Shown here: piece by piece, positions 1 to 9,073 of the stretch | Position numbering within the stretch: the stretch's first letter is position 1 | Layout of the letters: each line of letters opens with the position of its first letter | From: Bacteroidota bacterium | GTDB taxonomy: Bacteria > Bacteroidota > Bacteroidia > Cytophagales > Cyclobacteriaceae | DNA length: 64,000 nt | Direction: 5' to 3' | Assembly: GCA_018266055.1 (NCBI GenBank) | Contig: JAFDYT010000006.1 | Span: 124,001-188,000, forward strand | Made by a program: the position numbers and the translations under genes | Notes under the pieces: generated by a model | Seen by the model: the letters and a program-made list of their open reading frames with translations, nothing else | Database searches by the model: none | Told to the model about the DNA's origin: nothing

Positions 1-1811
1 CCTTGAATGTAGCCGTCGCTGCTTGGCATTGCAATATCGCTCCAGGTATTGCCATCATCAGAGCTTACATACAATGATCCCGAAGTACTTGCACATATTC
101 CATTGCCATTGGGTAACGGATAAAGTCCGTTGTTGGAAAAAGAGGTCGCGGTCCAGGTAGTGCCCTGATCGGCTGTAGTATAGATTGCGTTGCTGGAGCT
201 GACGTAGAGTTTATTGTTGTTGACAAACATTCCATTTGAGTAAAAATAGTTTTGGTCATTTGTTACGTACGGAATAGTAGTCAAAGTTGCTGTGGCTGTA
301 GTTGCTGCGGCCGCCCCACCCGCTAAGACGATTACGTAACACTCGTATTTGCTTGTTGCATAGTTGTAAATTACAGCAAACAGGTTACCTGAATTGTCCT
401 GAGCTAAACCGTAGGGGTAATAACTTACCGGAAGTCCAGTTACAGTTATTGTAGTCCAAGTTGATCCATTGGTTGTTGACGCCAACCGGTTACTATACAT
501 GCCATAGTTATAGGTAGTGGAAAAAGTAGTGTTGTAGGCCAAATAATAAAAGTAGTCTGACCCCGCAGCGTTGGTCCAGGTTAATCCATTGTTCGTGGAA
601 TATTGTGCCGTCGAACCTCCAAGGCCAAGCAGTGTACCATTCGACATTTTGGTCAACCTTGAAATAGAACTCAAAGGAGTGTTCTGAAAACTCCATGTAA
701 CTCCTTTGTCGTCAGAAATCCAATATCCCTTAGAAGAGGATCCTGTCCGAACAAAAATCCGAGCTGGGCTTCCAGTACCCAAAACGATATCCCTTCCATC
801 GGCTCCAAAAAGGCCGCCTGAGGCCAGCGTCCAACTTGTACCAGTATTCGTCGTTACGAAAACTCCATCACCTGAGGTAGCCACAAATGCTTTGGTTGCC
901 GATGTAAATCGTACAGCATTTACAGAAGACCCTCCAAAGTTTGCCGATGGCCATGGGCTGGTGGTTGTCCAGGCGGCACCTGCCGATGCAGTTGTAGTAA
1001 AATAAACTTTCGAATAAGAATTATTATAAAAGTATAAACCGCCTGATGCAGTAACCCATGTTCCCCAAAAATAGGTTTCGCTGATACCTGCTTTTGAAGA
1101 GGCCCAAGTGGTTCCATTGTACTTTAAAATATCCACAGTATTCGTTACCGTATTCGAGCTGGAAACATTGGCAAAGATTGCAGTCCCTAATAAGCCAAGT
1201 TTGATATTGCTATCGTTAGGATCGGTTAATATTTTCGAAACACTGGCGCTCGCCCATGGATTAGTCCCCGGATTAGGGTGCTTCTTTACACCGTCGGCAT
1301 CAGCGATGTACAAATCTCCCGCTGCATTTGCGATAGCATGGTAGGCATACTGTGTAGTGATTTGTGTCCACGTAGCACCCGAATCTGTGCTTACATATAC
1401 GCCGTTGTACCCATATACAGCATAGACGCCCGTGGCTACCTTGATTATATTGTATGCTCCATTAAAGGTTGCCGAATTATTCGTATTTACTCTCGTCCAG
1501 TTGGCCCCTCCATCGGTAGAAGAATAAAGTTGATAGTAATACAATGCATAAAGAGTAGAACCGTCAATCAGAAAATCATATACATACAGATTTGACGGAG
1601 TAGTAGGAACAATCTTAGTCCAGCTTGTTCCATCATTCGCCGAAACATAAAGATTGTTGTTGGTTACGGTATATACCTTAAGGGCAATAGGATCATATTC
1701 TATATCAGTCATATTACCTCCAGGAGGGCCACTGAGCCCCGACCACTGAGCCTGAGCGGTAATCACCGATAATGCAAATACGAGGGTTAAAAGAGTGTAA
1801 AGTTTTTTCAT
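1..1811 (-). CDS. Secreted Asp-box (BNR) beta-propeller protein, 3' end beyond window
   Basis: An open frame runs without a stop from an ATG at 1811 to the left edge (603 codons seen). It opens with a signal peptide (MKK, a Leu/Val/Ala-rich core, cleavage near AQA/Q). The mature part carries at least nine Asp-box motifs of the form S-x-D-x-G-x-T-W (for example STDGGANW, STDSGATW, SDDKGVTW, STNNGLTW, SSDDGNTW), spaced as in the blades of sialidase/sortilin/Ycf48-like propellers. The sequence is very rich in Ser, Thr, Asn, Tyr and Gly, as is common in exported Bacteroidota surface proteins. The C-terminus, where a T9SS sorting domain would lie, is outside the window. It starts 25 bases after the stop of the Kre9-like gene on the same strand, so the two are probably co-transcribed. 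No catalytic sialidase residues can be assigned; adhesion or glycan binding is only a guess. Confidence 0.85.
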   Translation of the reverse strand, partial: MKKLYTLLTLVFALSVITAQAQWSGLSGPPGGNMTDIEYDPIALKVYTVTNNNLYVSANDGTSWTKIVPTTPSNLYVYDFLIDGSTLYALYYYQLYSSTDGGANWTRVNTNNSATFNGAYNIIKVATGVYAVYGYNGVYVSTDSGATWTQITTQYAYHAIANAAGDLYIADADGVKKHPNPGTNPWASASVSKILTDPNDSNIKLGLLGTAIFANVSSSNTVTNTVDILKYNGTTWASSKAGISETYFWGTWVTASGGLYFYNNSYSKVYFTTTASAGAAWTTTSPWPSANFGGSSVNAVRFTSATKAFVATSGDGVFVTTNTGTSWTLASGGLFGADGRDIVLGTGSPARIFVRTGSSSKGYWISDDKGVTWSFQNTPLSSISRLTKMSNGTLLGLGGSTAQYSTNNGLTWTNAAGSDYFYYLAYNTTFSTTYNYGMYSNRLASTTNGSTWTTITVTGLPVSYYPYGLAQDNSGNLFAVIYNYATSKYECYVIVLAGGAAAATTATATLTTIPYVTNDQNYFYSNGMFVNNNKLYVSSSNAIYTTADQGTTWTATSFSNNGLYPLPNGNGICASTSGSLYVSSDDGNTWSDIAMPSSDGYIQ

Positions 1812-1836
1812 AGAACTTTATAAAATCGATGTCTAG

Positions 1837-2577
1837 TTAATTTCCTGGAAGTGCCGGTAAGGGGATATCGCCACCTGAGGATCCACCGCCGCCAGTATCC
1901 TTTTTCGATCCGCCTCCCAAAGCCACCACAGCACCTCCAATGGCCAGTATCGGAAGTGCCTTCACAAGCAGGGGTAGCTTTGGCTTTACCTTAAAGTCGG
2001 GTGTGATAACCACTTCATCGCTATTTTTCACGCTCGAAATTTTAAGGTGATAGTCTTTACCCGATTTCATATCAGAGGGAATGTTCAATGAATAGGCACC
2101 ATTATTCGCCTGGTTCATACTGCCCTGAACTCGTTGGTTGCCCTTAAACAACTCAATATTTATAGGGTCATTGTTACCTGGTTTCCAAAGCACATCGTAG
2201 CTTTTGCCGCGTTTATAGGAAGAAGCAACGTCAAAATTTTGAAGCTTTACAAACGGCACGTACACTTTGCCGCGAATCTCCAGAGATAGCTTGCCCTTGT
2301 AATTCCCGTACTCATCAATAACCTTCCATACAATCGTCTTGTCAGGACCTGGTTTCACTTCTGGCCCAACATCGCCTGAAACTTTAGTAAGCGGGGACAT
2401 GAAATTGTCCTTGGATTCGTATAGGTTAAGTAAAAACCCCGCATTTTGATTTGAGTTTTCAAGGCTGTAGTGAACGACAATTTTATCGCCTGAGAGCTCC
2501 ACATTTTTGATAATGACGGATTGGCTGTTCGCCTCGAATAGGACTAAAAAGAAAATGAGAGCCAGAAACTGTCTCAT
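1837..2577 (-). CDS. Exported Kre9/KNH-like Ig-fold surface protein
   Basis: A protein of 246 residues from the ATG at 2577; a longer frame upstream (to 2652) lacks a signal-like start and is not used. Residues 1-18 form a signal peptide ending near ANS/QS. Residues about 111-197 resemble the Ser-Thr-rich GPI-anchored Kre9/KNH-like Ig domain: SYKRGKSYDVLW, IELFKG, then the Y-S-L-N-I-P...SGKDYHLKI pattern. Residues 201-222 form a hydrophobic segment (LPLLVKALPILAIGG...) followed by a Gly/Ser-rich tail ending PALPGN. This layout suggests an exported protein held by a C-terminal membrane helix. It lies just upstream of the propeller gene and probably shares its transcript. Function unknown; the domain call rests on pattern recognition. 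Confidence 0.75.
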   Translation of the reverse strand: MRQFLALIFFLVLFEANSQSVIIKNVELSGDKIVVHYSLENSNQNAGFLLNLYESKDNFMSPLTKVSGDVGPEVKPGPDKTIVWKVIDEYGNYKGKLSLEIRGKVYVPFVKLQNFDVASSYKRGKSYDVLWKPGNNDPINIELFKGNQRVQGSMNQANNGAYSLNIPSDMKSGKDYHLKISSVKNSDEVVITPDFKVKPKLPLLVKALPILAIGGAVVALGGGSKKDTGGGGSSGGDIPLPALPGN

Positions 2578-2654
2578 GGGGATAGGGTTGGTTAAACAAT
2601 CTACTAAATTATGACATTTATCAAGAACTTTTAGAAAAATGACAATAATCAAGC

Positions 2655-2689
2655 GTTACTTACATGATCATGTGATCTACATAAGTAAC
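2655..2689. promoter_or_regulatory. Inverted repeat upstream of the Kre9-like/propeller pair
   Basis: Perfect 8-base arms GTTACTTA (2655-2662) and TAAGTAAC (2682-2689) enclose 19 bases that contain a second palindrome, CATGATCATG (2663-2672). The element lies about 80 bases upstream of the Kre9-like start and 58 bases beyond the recG stop. No U-run follows it on the minus strand, so an operator is more likely than a terminator. That role is inferred. Confidence 0.4.
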
Positions 2690-2746
2690 TGCCAGAGGTC
2701 TGTTTTTTTTAAATGAAGAGATTTTAGGGCCGAGTTGAGGCCATTT

Positions 2747-4840
2747 TCAGCTTATCCGGCTCCAATTGACCGTTGTTTTCCTGGCCATTTGGATTTGAGT
2801 CTTGATAAGCTGGTTTTCTGGTTTCTCCAGATTTGGGTCGCTAGAGAGAATCTGACTGGCCAATTCTCGTGCATCCTGAAGGAGGGGGCCATCTTTACTA
2901 AGGTCGGCAATCAGCAGATCAAGGGCACCGCTTTGCTGTGTACCCATCAGATCGCCGGGGCCGCGAAGTTTCAGATCCGTTTCTGCGATTTCAAAACCAT
3001 TGTTGGTCTTTACCATTGTTTCAATTCGGACTTTCGTGTCGGCCCCGAGTTTGTAACCAGTAATCAAAATACAATAAGACTGGTCTACACCCCGCCCCAC
3101 TCGTCCCCGAAGCTGGTGAAGTTGCGATAGTCCAAAGCGCTCTGCACTTTCAATGATCATTACCGAAGCATTGGGCACATCAACACCTACTTCTATCACG
3201 GTCGTCGCCACCATTATTTTTGTTTCGCCTTTTACAAAACGAGCCATTTCGTAGTCTTTGGCTTCCGGCTTCATCTGGCCATGTACGATGCTGATGGGTA
3301 TATCCGGGAAGGCTCGCGTCATACTTTCATAGCCATCCATGAGGTGCTTAAGGTCTAATTTTTCTGACTCTTCGATCAATGGATAAACCACGTAAATCTG
3401 GCGCCCCGCATCCATCTGGCTTTTGATGAATCCATTCACTTTTAACCGATGAGCATCGAATTGGTGTGTAGTGATTATAGGCTTTCGCCCTTTTGGCAAT
3501 TCGTCAATCGAGGAAATTTCCAAATCTCCATACAGCGTCATGGCTAGCGTGCGCGGAATTGGTGTAGCCGTCATCACCAACACGTGCGGATAGACGTCTG
3601 TGTTTTTCTGCCACAGCTTGCTTCGCTGTGCCACGCCAAACCGATGCTGCTCGTCAATTATGGCCAAGCCGAGTTTGTGAAATTTCACTTCTTCCTCTAA
3701 CAAAGCATGAGTTCCAATCAGAATTTTTAATTCGCCGCTTTGCAGTTTTTCATGAATAGGTTTTCGCTGCGATTTTTTGACCGATCCGGTAAGCAGCGCG
3801 ATCGGAATATTCATCCGGTCAGCATATTTTTTCAGGTTGGCGTAATGTTGTTGCGCCAGGATTTCAGTTGGCGCCATCAACGTAGCCTGCGCTTCTCCGC
3901 CAATCACCAACAACATGCAGATAAACGCTACAATTGTTTTACCGCTGCCCACATCGCCCTGCAACAAACGGTTCATCTGTTTACCCGATTTCAAGTCAGC
4001 ATATATTTCACGGATCACGCGTTTCTGCGCCTCCGTCAATTCAAAAGGCAAATGCTCTTTATAGAATCGGGTGAGAATGTTGGTGTCATTAAAAATCTGG
4101 CCTTTGAATTTGTCTTGCCGAACCAATTTCATTTTTATCAACCGCAACTGAACGTAAAACAGCTCTTCAAACTTCAGGCGGCGCTGTGCAGCCTGCAAAA
4201 GTTCTTGCGATTGAGGGAAATGAATATTTCGTAAGGCGATTTTTTTAGACAGAAATTTTTTTGAAGCAACTACAAACTCCGGCAGCGTTTCACGAATGTG
4301 AGGCTCGGCCAGACGCAACAGTTCTGCCTGAAGTTTACCAATCTGTTTGCTGTCGATGTAGCGTGATCTTAATTTTTCACTGATCGGATAAACCGGCTGA
4401 AAAGAATTTCCTTTCAGATTGTTTTCGGTCACGGGTTCAATTTCCGGGTGGGCGATGTTTAGTTTTTTTCCGAACCGGCTAGGCTTACCAAATGCCACAT
4501 ACTCAATGCCCGGTTTTATTTTTTGCATCACCCAATCGATGCGCTGAAACCAAACCATTTCTATTTCACCATTGCCGTCGGTGAAGTATCCGATCAATCG
4601 GCGTTTGCTGCGGTCACCAATAATTTCGAAATCGGTAAACTTGCCTTTGATTTGTACATAAGGCAACGTATCGTCAATGCTGCTGATTGGATAAAACCGG
4701 GTTCGGTCTTCATACCGAAACGGATAATGCTGAATGAGATCGCCAAACGAAAATATCTTCAGCTCTTTTTTAAAAAGCTCGGCGCGCTGAGGACCAACGC
4801 CTTTGAGAAATTCGATGGATGTGTCGAAGAAGTTATTCAA
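2747..4840 (-). CDS. recG: ATP-dependent DNA helicase RecG
   Basis: 697 residues, the normal RecG length. It reverses stalled forks and processes branched DNA. The N-terminal wedge/OB region (about 1-200) is followed by the SF2 helicase core. Visible motifs: Walker A GDVGSGKT (295-302), DEQHR (396-400), TATPIPRT (424-431) and motif VI QLRGRVGRG (576-584). The start is a TTG: the codon two before it in frame is a stop, and there is no early in-frame ATG, so the TTG at 4840 fits the family N-terminus (...IEFLKGVGPQRAELF). It is downstream of gldD on the same strand, separated by 64 bases. Confidence 0.97.
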   Translation of the reverse strand: MNNFFDTSIEFLKGVGPQRAELFKKELKIFSFGDLIQHYPFRYEDRTRFYPISSIDDTLPYVQIKGKFTDFEIIGDRSKRRLIGYFTDGNGEIEMVWFQRIDWVMQKIKPGIEYVAFGKPSRFGKKLNIAHPEIEPVTENNLKGNSFQPVYPISEKLRSRYIDSKQIGKLQAELLRLAEPHIRETLPEFVVASKKFLSKKIALRNIHFPQSQELLQAAQRRLKFEELFYVQLRLIKMKLVRQDKFKGQIFNDTNILTRFYKEHLPFELTEAQKRVIREIYADLKSGKQMNRLLQGDVGSGKTIVAFICMLLVIGGEAQATLMAPTEILAQQHYANLKKYADRMNIPIALLTGSVKKSQRKPIHEKLQSGELKILIGTHALLEEEVKFHKLGLAIIDEQHRFGVAQRSKLWQKNTDVYPHVLVMTATPIPRTLAMTLYGDLEISSIDELPKGRKPIITTHQFDAHRLKVNGFIKSQMDAGRQIYVVYPLIEESEKLDLKHLMDGYESMTRAFPDIPISIVHGQMKPEAKDYEMARFVKGETKIMVATTVIEVGVDVPNASVMIIESAERFGLSQLHQLRGRVGRGVDQSYCILITGYKLGADTKVRIETMVKTNNGFEIAETDLKLRGPGDLMGTQQSGALDLLIADLSKDGPLLQDARELASQILSSDPNLEKPENQLIKTQIQMARKTTVNWSRIS

Positions 4841-4904
4841 TGGTCAGGCCAATCCGGAAAGCCGATCTAAATATAATTGGCTGCGCCGATAAACTTCGCA
4901 GCAA

Positions 4905-5516
4905 TTATTTTTTCCACTGCAAGGTGTTGATCAGATGCATCGTCTCCTTCTTCATAAACTCGATGGCCGGGGCAAGGGAATCATTTTGCACGCGGGTGTT
5001 GAAGTAAAGCGCGCCGCGTAAAAAATTCTTTGACGAGTCGGTCATTGTAAACTGAAACTGACTGGGTACCTCGCCGGCTATTTCGGCAATGATCGCGGTT
5101 TTTCCGGACGGAGTTTGCGTAATAGTTTCATCAATCGCGTTAGCTTTTATTTGCTGCTTGGAGGTAAGGTTGTAAGCGTCGTTCATCAGTTCTTTCAACA
5201 CGGCCTCTTTACCACCCACTTTTTTGTAAGTAATGTGAATGTTGGCTTTCAACTCTGGATAATAAATTTCCACCCAATGACGCTCGCTGATCCAGGATGT
5301 GTCCTTCAGCAGCCGTGCATATTTTGAGTATTCAAATTGATAAGGCAGCGAATCGGGCAACGCGCGGTATTCTTGTTTAGGCAGAACCAGTCGATTATAT
5401 CCTTTCGGTTTGGGTTGATAGTCGGTAGTGCAAGAAGTCAACAACAGCGGTGCAACCAAAATGCTAAGCGCCAACGATCGCCGGAGTATATGCAGCGTAT
5501 AAAATTTATTCCTCAT
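4905..5516 (-). CDS. gldD: Gliding motility lipoprotein GldD
   Basis: 203 residues with a lipoprotein signal peptide whose lipobox is LLTSC (Cys about 29), then a Pro/Lys/Tyr-rich stretch ([12 protein letters not shown]) typical of GldD. GldD is an outer-membrane-associated lipoprotein needed for gliding and T9SS function in Flavobacterium johnsoniae; its biochemical role is not settled. The start overlaps the end of gldE by 11 bases, and the gldE-gldD order matches the known F. johnsoniae arrangement. The mature domain has no recognisable catalytic motif. Confidence 0.92.
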   Translation of the reverse strand: MRNKFYTLHILRRSLALSILVAPLLLTSCTTDYQPKPKGYNRLVLPKQEYRALPDSLPYQFEYSKYARLLKDTSWISERHWVEIYYPELKANIHITYKKVGGKEAVLKELMNDAYNLTSKQQIKANAIDETITQTPSGKTAIIAEIAGEVPSQFQFTMTDSSKNFLRGALYFNTRVQNDSLAPAIEFMKKETMHLINTLQWKK

Positions 5517-6861
5517 TTTTTACGGTCTCTTCCTTAACGCTGACACGCACACGTGCAATACGCCGGTGGTCAACATTAAGTACGGTGAATGTAAATCGGT
5601 CGAAGGCAACCTTATCGCCGGCTTTGGGCAATCCATTGTGCAATTCCAGAATTAACCCGCCGAGCGATTCATTCTCACCTTTTACGTCGTCAAATGCAGT
5701 AGCATCCACTTCTAGCGCTTTGCACAAATCATGAATAGAAATCTTCCCTTCAAAAATAAATGTGCGGTCGTCAATTTTCTGATAGCCCTGCGTGACTTCG
5801 TCAAACTCGTCGTTGATGTCGCCAATGATTTCTTCGATCAAATCTTCCAGTGTGATTACGCCCGAAGTTCCGCCGTACTCGTCAACCACAATAGCCATGT
5901 GTACATGCTTGCCCTGAAAATCTTTGAGCAGCGAATCAAGTTTTTTTGTTTCTGGCACGAAGAAACTCGGTCTCAACAATTTCTGCCATTTGAAGTCTTT
6001 ACTTTCATCCAGGTAAGGCAGCAAGTCTTTGGTATAGAGAATACCTTCTATGGTATCAATGGTTTCTTTGTACACCGGAATTCGCGAAAAGCCCGACTTA
6101 TTAATTTCTTCCATCAGCTCCACAAAATTCAATTCGGTATCCACGGCCGAAATATCCACACGCGACTTCATCACTTGTTTTACCGTGAGGGTACCAAAAT
6201 TTACGATGCCTTTTAAGATGTCTTTCTCTTCTTCGGTCGTCTCGTTATTTTTTGTGGTGAGTTCAAGTGCCTGATTGAGTTCTTCCACGGTAGTACTGTA
6301 CCCTTTTTTCTCAATTCTCTTTTCAATCACCTGGCCCATGCCTACCAGCACCCAGGAGATCGGCCGAAAAATAGTTTGCAGCACTTTCCATGTAGTGCCT
6401 ACTTTTCTGGCCACGCTCAGGTTGTGCTGCGTGGCATAAACTTTGGGGATAATCTCACTGAAAAAAGTAAGTGCAAAAGTGACAATGAAGGTCACCACGC
6501 CTACAATGGTTTCGGCTGGTTTGCGTGTGCTGGTCATCTCCCACATCATGAAGGTGGAGATGGTCACGACAGCTACGTTCACAAAGTCGTGACAGATTAA
6601 TATAGTCGCCAGCAAAAGGCGCGGCTTCTTGAGCAGCTCAATAATATTTTTGTCTGGTGCTTCATCAGAACTCCGGCACTCTTCAAGCCGCTCAGATTTG
6701 AGTGAGAAGAAAGCCACTTCAGAGGCAGAAATCACCGCCGAAACAATGATTAAAAAAACTATGCCTGAGAATCCCAAAATATAAAACCAGTTTGGCCCGC
6801 TGGCCATCAGGTCAGATAAAAATTGTGTGGAGGATTCCTCTAAAAGAAGCAGCGTTTCCAA
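5506..6861 (-). CDS. gldE: GldE, CNNM/CBS/CorC-type membrane protein
   Basis: 451 residues. The N-terminal DUF21/CNNM transmembrane domain (about 28-190) is followed by a CBS pair (about 225-345; [50 protein letters not shown]) and a C-terminal CorC/HlyC transporter-associated domain (about 365-445). CNNM/CorC relatives act in divalent cation handling; in Bacteroidota this gene paired with gldD is called gldE. The start given is TTG at 6861. An ATG 18 codons later (6807) is possible but would trim the residues before the first membrane segment. The gene lies 27 bases after ssb and overlaps gldD. Confidence 0.92.
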   Translation of the reverse strand: METLLLLEESSTQFLSDLMASGPNWFYILGFSGIVFLIIVSAVISASEVAFFSLKSERLEECRSSDEAPDKNIIELLKKPRLLLATILICHDFVNVAVVTISTFMMWEMTSTRKPAETIVGVVTFIVTFALTFFSEIIPKVYATQHNLSVARKVGTTWKVLQTIFRPISWVLVGMGQVIEKRIEKKGYSTTVEELNQALELTTKNNETTEEEKDILKGIVNFGTLTVKQVMKSRVDISAVDTELNFVELMEEINKSGFSRIPVYKETIDTIEGILYTKDLLPYLDESKDFKWQKLLRPSFFVPETKKLDSLLKDFQGKHVHMAIVVDEYGGTSGVITLEDLIEEIIGDINDEFDEVTQGYQKIDDRTFIFEGKISIHDLCKALEVDATAFDDVKGENESLGGLILELHNGLPKAGDKVAFDRFTFTVLNVDHRRIARVRVSVKEETVKNEE

Positions 6862-6888
6862 GCATTAAATATTCAGTCCGCAATTTTC

Positions 6889-7326
6889 TTAAAAGGGCAG
6901 ATCGTCGGTTGCGCTTTCAGTACTTTGCTTGTAATCGTCGGCCGGCGCAGTTGACGTTGCCTGCCGCTCGTAGTTTCCACCAGCGCCTCCACCTTGTTTA
7001 CTTCCCAGCAAAGTCATGTTGTCGCCTATTACTTCGGTGGTGTATCGTGTGACGTTATCTTTCTCCCAGCTTCGGGTGCGCATTTTCCCTTCAATGTAAA
7101 CCTGATCTCCTTTGTGCAAGTATTTTGAGGCCGTTTCAGCCAGTCCTCGCCATAGCACCACATTGTGCCAATCGGTAATTTCCTTGCGCTCCCCAGTTAC
7201 CCGGTCTTTATACACTTCCGAAGTAGCCAATGTAAAATTCACTACCATCGCGCCACTTTCCAGCGTGCGAGCCTCCGGGTCTTTGCCCAATCTTCCTACC
7301 AAAATCACCTTATTTACTCCTGACAT
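6889..7326 (-). CDS. ssb: Single-stranded DNA-binding protein
   Basis: 145 residues. The N-terminal OB fold begins MSGVNKVILVGRLGKDPEAR and covers about 110 residues; a Gly/Gln/Ser-rich linker follows, and the acidic tip ends DDLPF, the hook that recruits replication and repair partners. It coats single-stranded DNA during replication, repair and recombination. It starts at an ATG and is followed 27 bases later by gldE, so it may lead an ssb-gldE-gldD transcript. A matching -7 box lies at 7391-7398. Confidence 0.97.
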   Translation of the reverse strand: MSGVNKVILVGRLGKDPEARTLESGAMVVNFTLATSEVYKDRVTGERKEITDWHNVVLWRGLAETASKYLHKGDQVYIEGKMRTRSWEKDNVTRYTTEVIGDNMTLLGSKQGGGAGGNYERQATSTAPADDYKQSTESATDDLPF

Positions 7327-7390
7327 ATTGCTATTTTTTTATTACGATTCAATAAGCGACCGAAAGCCCACGTTGGTTCCAGCCGGACAA

Positions 7391-7398
7391 CAAAGTTA
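7391..7398 (-). promoter_or_regulatory. Putative -7 box for ssb-gldE-gldD
   Basis: Reads TAACTTTG on the minus strand, an exact fit to the Bacteroidota -7 element TAnnTTTG, and is identical to the box in front of the HU-like gene. It ends 64 bases before the ssb ATG. No TTTG lies 19 bases further upstream (the nearest is at a 25-base spacing), so only the -7 half is supported. Confidence 0.4.
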
Positions 7399-7512
7399 CC
7401 AAAATTTTACATCTTGTCTTTGGCAAACCGACGAAGTGCACATAGCGTCGCCTCATCTGTAAGCTGATTAATGTCTGCGTTAATTTGATTTTGCCGTCGA
7501 TTGGCGTATTCT

Positions 7513-8574
7513 CTATTCTATTGCCTCACTATTAAGATATCGGTCAATCAGAATGGGCTTGGGTAATTCCGCAATTTCCTTTTTGGAAAAACCGACAAGC
7601 TGCGATTTTTTAATCTTTTTGTCTCTTGCTTTTGACGGTGGCATTTCGAGCGCTACAAATTTCACCTTCAGTTTTTGATGGGAGAGCAGATGAACAACAC
7701 TTTTACTTTCGTGAATCACTTCGCAACCTGCTAAGAGAGGATCGCCCAAGAGAATTGCCTGAACCTTTGCCGGACGAGGTTTTTCTACAAGGTGAAAATC
7801 GTATAGACCGTGCCATATATCTTTTTGGATGCGCTGCTTCATTAGGGTTTTCCCCTTATACCTTATCACGAAGTAATAGAAGTGTCGTGTTCTTACCTTG
7901 AGTTTTCTGGCCTTTACCGGAAGCAGTGTTTGTAAATTCTTCTGTCGGGCTACACAGTTTTTTGAAAAGATGCATTCGTCGCATTTGGGGTTTTTCGGCA
8001 CACAATGCAACGCACCAAACTCCATCAGCGCCTGATTGAAAAGATCTGGATGCTCTTTATTAAGGAGTTCGTTGGCGAGCAATGTAAATTGGGTTTTCCC
8101 TTCGTTTGACGTGATGTCCGTTTCTATTCCATATACCCGCGACAATACACGAAACACGTTGCCATCCACTACGGCAACCGGTTCATTGAATGCGATGGAT
8201 GCAATTGCCGCGGCTGTATAGTCGCCGATGCCAGGAAGTTTTTTTAAGGCTAAAAATGTGTTCGGGAATTTCCCACCAAAATCATTTACTACCTCCTTGG
8301 CGCACTTGTGAAGGTTGCGCGCCCGGGAATAATAACCTAGTCCTTGCCAAAGGCGCATCACATTTTGCTCCGGGGCTTTGGCCAACGCCGCGACAGAAGG
8401 AAATGCCGCTATGAAGCGCTGATAGTAGGGCAACCCTTGTGCTACTCTGGTCTGTTGCAGCATGATTTCCGACAGCCATATCTTGTACGGGTCGCGCGTT
8501 TCCCGCCAAGGCAACTTCCTGCGATTGGCTTCATACCAGCTAATGAGCCGGGATGAAAAATTTTCTTTTTTCAT
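7513..8574 (-). CDS. mutY: A/G-specific adenine glycosylase MutY
   Basis: 353 residues. It removes adenine mispaired with 8-oxoguanine. Catalytic Glu36 lies in LSEIMLQQTRV, the helix-hairpin-helix is LPGIGDYTAAAI (113-124), and catalytic Asp137 is in VVDGNVFRV. The 4Fe-4S cluster cysteines 191, 198, 201 and 207 keep the C-x6-C-x2-C-x5-C spacing. The C-terminal third (about 225-345) is the NUDIX-like domain that recognises 8-oxoG. It starts at an ATG and is divergent from the HU-like gene. The mutY-ssb-gldE-gldD order resembles the F. johnsoniae gld locus as I recall it. Confidence 0.97.
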   Translation of the reverse strand: MKKENFSSRLISWYEANRRKLPWRETRDPYKIWLSEIMLQQTRVAQGLPYYQRFIAAFPSVAALAKAPEQNVMRLWQGLGYYSRARNLHKCAKEVVNDFGGKFPNTFLALKKLPGIGDYTAAAIASIAFNEPVAVVDGNVFRVLSRVYGIETDITSNEGKTQFTLLANELLNKEHPDLFNQALMEFGALHCVPKNPKCDECIFSKNCVARQKNLQTLLPVKARKLKVRTRHFYYFVIRYKGKTLMKQRIQKDIWHGLYDFHLVEKPRPAKVQAILLGDPLLAGCEVIHESKSVVHLLSHQKLKVKFVALEMPPSKARDKKIKKSQLVGFSKKEIAELPKPILIDRYLNSEAIE

Positions 8575-8662
8575 GTAAAGCCTGCGAATCTCTTAAAATC
8601 CTTGCATTCCACCGAATACTTCAGGGTCTCAAAGCCATCTGCATGATAATCAACAAATTCCT

Positions 8663-8693
8663 TTTGCGTTTGAACAATTGGCCGTTAACTTTG
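8663..8693 (+). promoter_or_regulatory. Promoter of the HU/IHF-like gene
   Basis: TTTG (8663-8666), exactly 19 bases, then TAACTTTG (8686-8693): a perfect match to the Bacteroidota housekeeping promoter TTTG-N19-TAnnTTTG. It ends 21 bases before the ATG at 8715, leaving a short leader. Confidence 0.72.
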
Positions 8694-8714
8694 CGGCCTT
8701 TCTAAAGTTCTCCT

Positions 8715-9020
8715 ATGACAAAAGCAGACGTAATTAATCAAATCGCAGAAAAAACAGGAATCGACAAGGCTGATGTATCAGCGTCTGTAGAAGCCTTCTT
8801 CAATATCGTGAAGACAAACATGGCCAGCGGCCACAATATTTATGTGCGCGGATTTGGCAGCTTCATTAATAAAAAGAGAAAGAAAAAAATTGCACGCAAC
8901 ATTTCGCGCAACACCGCTATCGTGATCGACGAGCATTATATCCCAAGCTTTAAGCCAGCCAAGATCTTTGTAAATAAGATCAAGAACAGCGATAAAGTGA
9001 AACAACTTGCCGAAAAGTAG
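8715..9020 (+). CDS. HU/IHF family DNA-binding protein
   Basis: 101 residues. The full HU/IHF fold is visible: the N-terminal helices (MTKADVINQIAEKTGIDKADV), the GFGSF turn (VRGFGSFINKKRKKKIARN), then the DNA-binding arm and a C-terminal helix. It bends DNA and helps organise the nucleoid. The arm reads NISRNTAIVIDEHYIPSFKPA, so a Tyr-Ile-Pro replaces the usual RNP-type arm core; this matches the IHF-like variants often seen next to mutY in Bacteroidota. It is read from its own strong promoter at 8663-8693. Confidence 0.93.
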   Translation: MTKADVINQIAEKTGIDKADVSASVEAFFNIVKTNMASGHNIYVRGFGSFINKKRKKKIARNISRNTAIVIDEHYIPSFKPAKIFVNKIKNSDKVKQLAEK

Positions 9021-9073
9021 TGATTCGTTAATCGTGATTAGTTACCTCAACTAAGATCATTAACACTCCCCGC

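Noticed and set aside
1-1811. Regular repeats that could be read as a CRISPR or DNA tandem repeat
   Set aside because: The periodicity is at the protein level (Asp-box blades); the DNA copies vary and there are no spacers.
3740-4234. Open frame of 164 codons on the plus strand inside recG
   Set aside because: It lies wholly opposite the conserved helicase coding sequence, and its translation has the Phe/Gln/His-rich look of an antisense frame.
5731-6216. Open frame of 161 codons opposite gldE
   Set aside because: Antisense to a well-supported gene, with no domain, signal or start context.
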